A DNA stretch of 64,000 nt from Diploptera punctata (taxonomy: Eukaryota; Arthropoda; Insecta; Blattodea; Blaberidae). Below the pieces are notes generated by a model. It was not told the origin of the DNA, ran no database searches, and saw only the letters and a list, made by a program, of their open reading frames with translations. Made by a program: the position numbers and the translations under genes. The stretch spans positions 355,001 through 419,000 of the forward strand of contig JASPKZ010004561.1 of the NCBI GenBank assembly GCA_030220185.1, given 5' to 3'. This document shows positions 59,955 to 64,000 of this stretch, piece after piece. Numbering within the stretch: position 1 is the first letter of the stretch; each line of letters begins with the position of its first letter.

Positions 59955-60690
59955 GAGGAAGTTCGGGTAATGTGGACCCTTCGGTTTGAGTGGACCCTGT
60001 TAATATCTTCATCTCTCGAACGGAAAATATTTTACCTTCTTCCCCTCATCAACTTTGATGTGTTCAAAGCCAGTTTCTTTTATTATTTGTGTGAAGATGG
60101 GTATAGGGGGCACGCCGTAGCGTAGTGGTTAAGGCACTGAGCTACAAGCCGGAGGGTCGAGGGTTCAAGTCCCGTTGGGGTCAGGATTTTTAAACTGATT
60201 CAAACCCTCTGGCGGCACTATGGCCCTGGGGTCGACTCAGCCTCTAACGGAAATGAGTACCAGACGCTTGTTCTGGGGGTAAAGGCGGCCGTCACGCAGG
60301 GCTGACAACCCGGATGACATAAAGTGCCGATTGTCTAGAAACTGTGGGAGCCTTAACCTCCTACTACCCCAAGGGCCTCCTGAGGCCTGTTGTGGGATCA
60401 CTTTAACTTAAGATGGGTATATTTTTGTGATATTTATGAAAACGGCCGTTTTCAAGCTAGAATAAATTTTTAATTTCTGCTATTGAATAGGCTATTATAA
60501 ACATTGAAAAATCTCCTAAATATATTATATTATGTAGATGCTGTTTTAATATGCTGACAGGTTTGGTTTGATATTATGTGACATGGTGGCTGTATAAAAT
60601 AATTAAACATAACAAAAGAATTAGGTTAATATAGACCCTCCATGAGGGGTTAAAGTTGACCTGGGTCCACTTTACACGAATACGTACATT
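59955..60690. mobile_element. non-autonomous DNA element, GGGTAATGTGGACC ends, S-A inside
   Basis: The left end (about 59965) reads GGGTAATGTGGACCCTTCGG and the right end (about 60655) CTGGGTCCACTTTACACG, imperfect inverted repeats. An S-A SINE is nested at 60106-60409. No transposase. It starts about 70 nt after the IR3 stop, so it may form the 3' UTR; AATAAA occurs at 60461-60466. Confidence 0.55.
60106..60409 (+). mobile_element. S-A SINE, 12-bp TSD
   Basis: GGGGCACGCCGTAGCGTAG head, B-box GGGTTCAAGTCCC, end GGGATCACTTTAACTT. TSD AAGATGGGTATA is exact at 60094-60105 and 60410-60421. Confidence 0.93.
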
Positions 60691-60925
60691 TTATCAATGA
60701 AGATGTTATCTGTAAAAACCATGCACTTAATGAACTTTATTTAATATCCTTACAATTTTACTAACTCCAAAGACCGTCCCTGTCTGCAGATGAATGATGT
60801 GTGAATGTTATAATTATAATCAACAATAATTTTTCAAAACATTAAATAAATATCAATGGTTTTTACGATAAGCCATAACTACTTTCATATTAATTTGTGC
60901 CTGTCTCTATAAATTTATAGAGTAA
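60691..60925. other. unassigned AT-rich sequence
   Basis: Nothing recognised. Confidence 0.4.
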
Positions 60926-62000
60926 ATAAACTTAAAAATAAACTAAAAGCTAGGATAGAAACTCATATTGCCTTTGTTGATTTCATAAAGGCTTTTGACA
61001 AAGTAGACAGAAATATATTACTACAAATTTTAGCTGATGATAACGTTCCACAACAATATATTACTAATATCTTCAACATCTATAAAGATAATGAAATCTC
61101 TGCTAAACAAAATGGCAAATTATCTTCTTGGGAAAAGATCAACACTGGAGTAAGACAGGGATGTGGACTTTCACTGGTCTTTTCATTATATATATGAATA
61201 AATTAATAAACGAATGGAGAAAAACACAACGAGGATATATACCCATCAATAGGAACCTCAAACTCGATGCTATTCTTTTTGCAGACGATTTAGCTCTTCT
61301 GGAACTTTCCGAAAATGATTTGCAACGATCAATTTATAATTTACAAAAAATAGGTGCCAAATTTAATATGGAAATATCAATTAACAAAACTAAAATTATG
61401 GCATTTCATGGGAAGGACCCCATATAAAGTAAAATCTGTCTCCAGAATAAAATTTTAAAGATATCTAATCAACTTAAATATCTTGGATATTATCTCTCTA
61501 TCTGGGATGAAAAGGATATCCCTGAAAAAATTACTAGTTATAATAAAAGTTTAGGAATTATTAATCAAGTTATAAAACCATCCCTTGTACAAAAAAACAC
61601 CAGATTACGTTTATATAACACTTTGGCTAGACCAGTGTTGACCTATGGTAGTGAAGCATGGACACTAAGATAACAACATGAAAGCAGAATAACGGCTTGT
61701 GAAATGAGATTCATGCGCAGAACAGCGGGTTACACCAGATGGGATCGGAAAAGGAACACCGATATCTTAAAAGAATTGAAGACTACGCCAATTTTGGAAT
61801 ATACTAAACAGTACCAACTAAATTGGAAACACCATCTTGAAAGAATGAGTTCAAATCGGATCCCCAAAGCTGTTTATAATTATATACCAAGAGGACGAAG
61901 ATCACTGGGCCGTCCTATAACGCTGGAGGGAAAATGTTCTATAGGATCGTAACAGACCTTGGCCTAATACTTGGAAGGAAGAAGAAGAAGAAGAAGAAGG
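60926..62000 (+). mobile_element. L-D LINE, RT to 3' end, several breaks
   Basis: Encodes ETHIAFVDFIKAFDKVDRNI, then GVRQGCGLS, the catalytic FADD (LDAILFADDLALLELS), NKTKIMAFHG, YLGYYLS, LTYGSEAWTLR, MRTAGYTRWDRKRNTDILKE-like, LNWKHHLERMSSNRIPKA and GRPI, ending in (GAA)n at about 61975-62000. Three or more frame breaks. Confidence 0.88.
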
Positions 62001-62260
62001 GATTGTACCTCGTCTTCTGAGTTGAAGGCCATTTAACTGCCGGTGAATTTAGTTTGTCTTTTGAAGCGAATGGGTTAAGTTACCCCGATGATAGGTTATG
62101 AAGAACTAGGAGAGCCAATAAATCTAAACTTAGTCTAAATTAAGATCATGGATGACCCCAGGTGACCCTTTAAAAAAAAAATATTCTGTGGTCTGATCGG
62201 GAATCGAACCCAGTATGTAATCAGAGGCTCTGCCCACCAACCCTACTGGGAAAGGTATTG
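62001..62260 (-). mobile_element. decayed S-C-type SINE and S-G tail
   Basis: 62005-62075 matches the S-G far tail; 62080-62250 contains CATGGATGACCCCAGG, the B-box complement GGGAATCGAACCCAG and GCCCACCAACCCTACTGG, a reversed tRNA-like head. Confidence 0.55.
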
Positions 62261-62371
62261 GAGATTGTATAAATAAGAGTGAACATTGCATTTTAGTTTA
62301 ACATAAAATCAAATTATAATGTTGAGTGATTCCGGGTTATGTGGCCGTGGTCCATAGTTGGTGTTGATTCC

Positions 62372-62410
62372 AGACGTTTCGCCCTTAACTGCGGAGGGCA
62401 TCTTCAGTGG
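62372..62410 (-). ncRNA. hammerhead ribozyme-like motif
   Basis: On the minus strand: CTGAAGA (62401-62407), strong stem II GCCCT/AGGGC, GAAA (62377-62380), ACGT palindrome. Mirror image of 62634-62675. Confidence 0.55.
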
Positions 62411-62633
62411 CGAGTGCTTCTAGGCGTGTTTCCTGGTCGGAAGATCTACTTAGAGTGAGCGCTGCGGACGTTGTGGACGTTGTATTAGTGGTGGGTGCAG
62501 GGTGAGTGGGCGTGGCTCTTGCTGATTGGCTAATGGTCGTCTCCTTGTTGTCACTAGGGACAACGTCCGCAGCCCTCACTCTAAGTAGATCTTCCGACCA
62601 GGAAACACGCCTAGAAGCACTCGCCACTGAAGA

Positions 62634-62675
62634 TGCCCTCCGCAGTTAAGGGCGAAACGTCTGGAATCAACACCA
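62634..62675 (+). ncRNA. hammerhead ribozyme-like motif
   Basis: CTGAAGA (62637-62643), stem II GCCCT (62645-62649) with AGGGC (62659-62663), GAAA (62664-62667), then ACGT. The 9-nt loop is CCGCAGTTA. Confidence 0.55.
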
Positions 62676-63077
62676 ACTATGGACCACGGCCACATAACCC
62701 GGAATCACTCAACATTATGATTACCGGCCGTGAAAGCCTGCATTCAACTATGAAATCAAATTCACAGAAATTGAAGGTTACATCCTATTTCGAGGGAGTC
62801 TTCAATTACTTACGGTTCAAATTCTATCCAAGTTGGTAAGTGAAGATTATTTTACCTGAAATAAAGAAAAATGCTCATGTTAATTCTTATTAGCCTAGAT
62901 TTTTTGTCCTAAAATAACTCTATTATATAAGAAAGAAACAAATCTATTTTTCATGCATTCGAGAATAGCTTATAGACTCTTTCTTTTAAGCGGACCCGAA
63001 CATCCTATACTTATAATGTTAAATGTAAGGAACATTTTCTCCTGAACTACTAATCCTATCAAGTTGAAATTTTTATA

Positions 63078-63745
63078 GTGGAAAGGTTCATATATTTAGA
63101 GTCTTCTACTATAACGATTTATATAGATACGCATTTATATCAAAAGTTACCCTTAAACGAAGAAGATTTCAAACATGAGAAAAAACACATAATCAAAGTA
63201 GCAAGAGAAAATTGGTTTGATGAAAAAATGGTACATAAAAGGATAGAAAAGTATAAAAAACAAAAAATGATAAACAGAAGTAATCTTGAAAAAGAAGAAC
63301 CACCTATGAAAAAATATAAGAAATTCACATATCACCCCTGGGTACATAATAAATTTCAAAATAAATTTGAGAAGTTTAATATTAAATTAGCACCAAAAAA
63401 TAACTACAGTTTAAATAAACTAATAAAAACCAACAAAAATGAAAAAAAAACTGATAAAAATAAAAAGTCAGGAATATATCAAATTGAATGCATGGGTTGT
63501 GAAAAGATATATATAGGGAAAACAAAAGAAACCTAAAAATTAGAACCAAAGAACACATAAGAAATATTAAAAATGGAGAAATTGAAAAATCTGCAGTTGC
63601 TGCTCATGTTTGGTCTGAAAAACATAATATAAATTCAGACACTAAATTATTAAAACAGTTAGAAAATACAAAAGAGCTGACTATTTGGGAAAAATTTATA
63701 TTCAGAAGAACAGAAACAGAGTTATGAATTTTGATATTCCGATGG
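63078..63745 (+). mobile_element. Penelope-like element: RT end plus GIY-YIG ORF, broken
   Basis: The open part (63078-63536) reads NEEDFKHEKKHIIKVARENW, a linker with YHPWVHNKFQNKFEKF, then SGIYQIECMGCEKIYIGKTK (GIY-YIG with C-x2-C). After a frameshift near 63530 the rest (RTKEHIRNIKNGE, LTIWEKFIFRR and DIP end) is readable in other frames up to about 63745. Closest in design to the PLE at 54209, but longer upstream. Confidence 0.88.
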
Positions 63746-64000
63746 AGGGTGACCTTGTTTGGAGGTTCTTTGGCCAACCACAGGATGGAGCTGACATCGA
63801 CATGCAGGTGGTGCAACATAATGCAACATAAATAAAACCAGTCTGGGAAAGCTGACGATAAAACAGAATTGTTTTGAAACATGTCCAAGAACAAATCAAC
63901 ATTAATATTGAGGTAAGATGTCCAGACCAAAAATAATATAATTAAAATAACCTCAAAATATAACTTCCTAAAATTAAATATTATTATTTTTTGTTTACAA
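63746..64000 (+). repeat. PLE 3' tail with hammerhead core (63852-63886)
   Basis: Directly follows the PLE ORF. GACATGCAGGTGGTGCAAC then CTGACGA (63852-63858), stem II AAAAC/GTTTT, GAAA (63876-63879), ACATGT, and CAAATCAACATTAATATTG. The same tail forms the foldback in IR2 intron 1 (33475-34530), which links that foldback to this PLE family. Confidence 0.75.
63850..63890 (+). ncRNA. hammerhead ribozyme-like motif in PLE tail
   Basis: Core CTGACGA, stem II AAAAC-AGAATT-GTTTT, GAAA, palindromic stem III ACATGT. Position relative to the ORF is as expected for PLE hammerheads. Confidence 0.6.

Larger units (their letters stand above)
62309..62735. repeat. PLE-type foldback with hammerhead core on each arm
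   Basis: The left arm (about 62309-62478) and right arm (about 62565-62727) are reverse complements; outer ends read TGAGTGATTCCGGGTTATGTG and its complement. The central 90 nt (GTGGTGGGTGCAGGG and neighbours) is unique and GC-rich relative to the window. Confidence 0.85.

Noticed and set aside
62385..62627. A Thr/Ser-rich protein on the minus strand
   Set aside because: It is translated from a PLE-type foldback and its GC-rich centre; no start context or other support.

Overview
The window is nuclear DNA of an animal, almost certainly an arthropod and most likely a hemimetabolous insect (a cockroach or termite would fit). It has spliced genes with GT/AG introns, insect-type ionotropic receptors (IRs) in tandem, AT-rich intergenic DNA, long (ATT)n and (AT)n microsatellites, and dense LINE, SINE, Penelope-like, mariner and hAT remnants. 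The order and species calls are inference only; nothing in the window fixes them.

Host genes, all on the + strand. (1) 402-1694: the last two exons of a small secreted cysteine-rich peptide gene of the Kazal/vasotab-like type; its first exon is not visible. (2) Three tandem IR genes sharing one four-exon architecture (exons of about 1237, 208, 212 and 377-386 nt; intron phases 1, 2, 1). IR1 (8328-23224) is intact and encodes 677 residues. IR2 (32036-40565) carries two +1 frameshifts. IR3 (45142-59891) carries two +1 frameshifts near its N-terminus but is otherwise open. Each encodes a signal peptide, a short N-terminal domain, ligand-binding lobe S1, M1, a pore, M3, lobe S2 and M4. All three lack the glutamate-binding arginine of classical iGluRs, as expected for divergent chemosensory IRs that work as tuning subunits with co-receptors.

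Everything else is mobile DNA, mostly in the IR introns. Local labels used below: L-A (tail of GTAA units), L-B (tail of ATGA units), L-C (tail of TAA or GAT units), L-D (tail of GAA or ATG units) are non-LTR retrotransposons whose reverse-transcriptase C-termini end in a GHV.RM...GRP..RW type motif; L-F is a CR1/L2-like LINE with an (ATT)n tail; L-G is another LINE with a Cys-rich C-terminus; L-M is a non-LTR tail carrying a roughly 78-bp minisatellite. S-A to S-H are tRNA-headed SINEs. R700 is a roughly 0.7-kb interspersed repeat. PLE is Penelope-like, recognised by GIY-YIG endonuclease ORFs and by hammerhead-ribozyme cores. Many insertions are precise enough to read target-site duplications (TSDs).

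Layout: 0-8 kb, Kazal gene and nested repeats, including a hAT element with a PLE inside. 8-23 kb, IR1 with L-A, L-C and L-D and SINEs in its introns and an L-D copy starting at its stop codon. 23-32 kb, a repeat block with nested SINEs, a mariner, a PLE foldback and a tandem triplication of LINE tail plus SINE. 32-41 kb, IR2. 41-45 kb, mariner remnant, R700 and SINEs. 45-60 kb, IR3 with a 6.7-kb first intron holding nested LINEs and a 285-bp-arm palindrome. 60-64 kb, a DNA element with a SINE inside, L-D, and two PLE regions with hammerhead motifs.

The most interesting non-gene signal is a recurring hammerhead-ribozyme signature, seen about a dozen times: CTGANGA, a short hairpin, GAAA, then a palindromic stem III. 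It is tied to PLE sequence and often lies on both arms of foldback structures. One copy (29364-29412) also shows a complete stem I.
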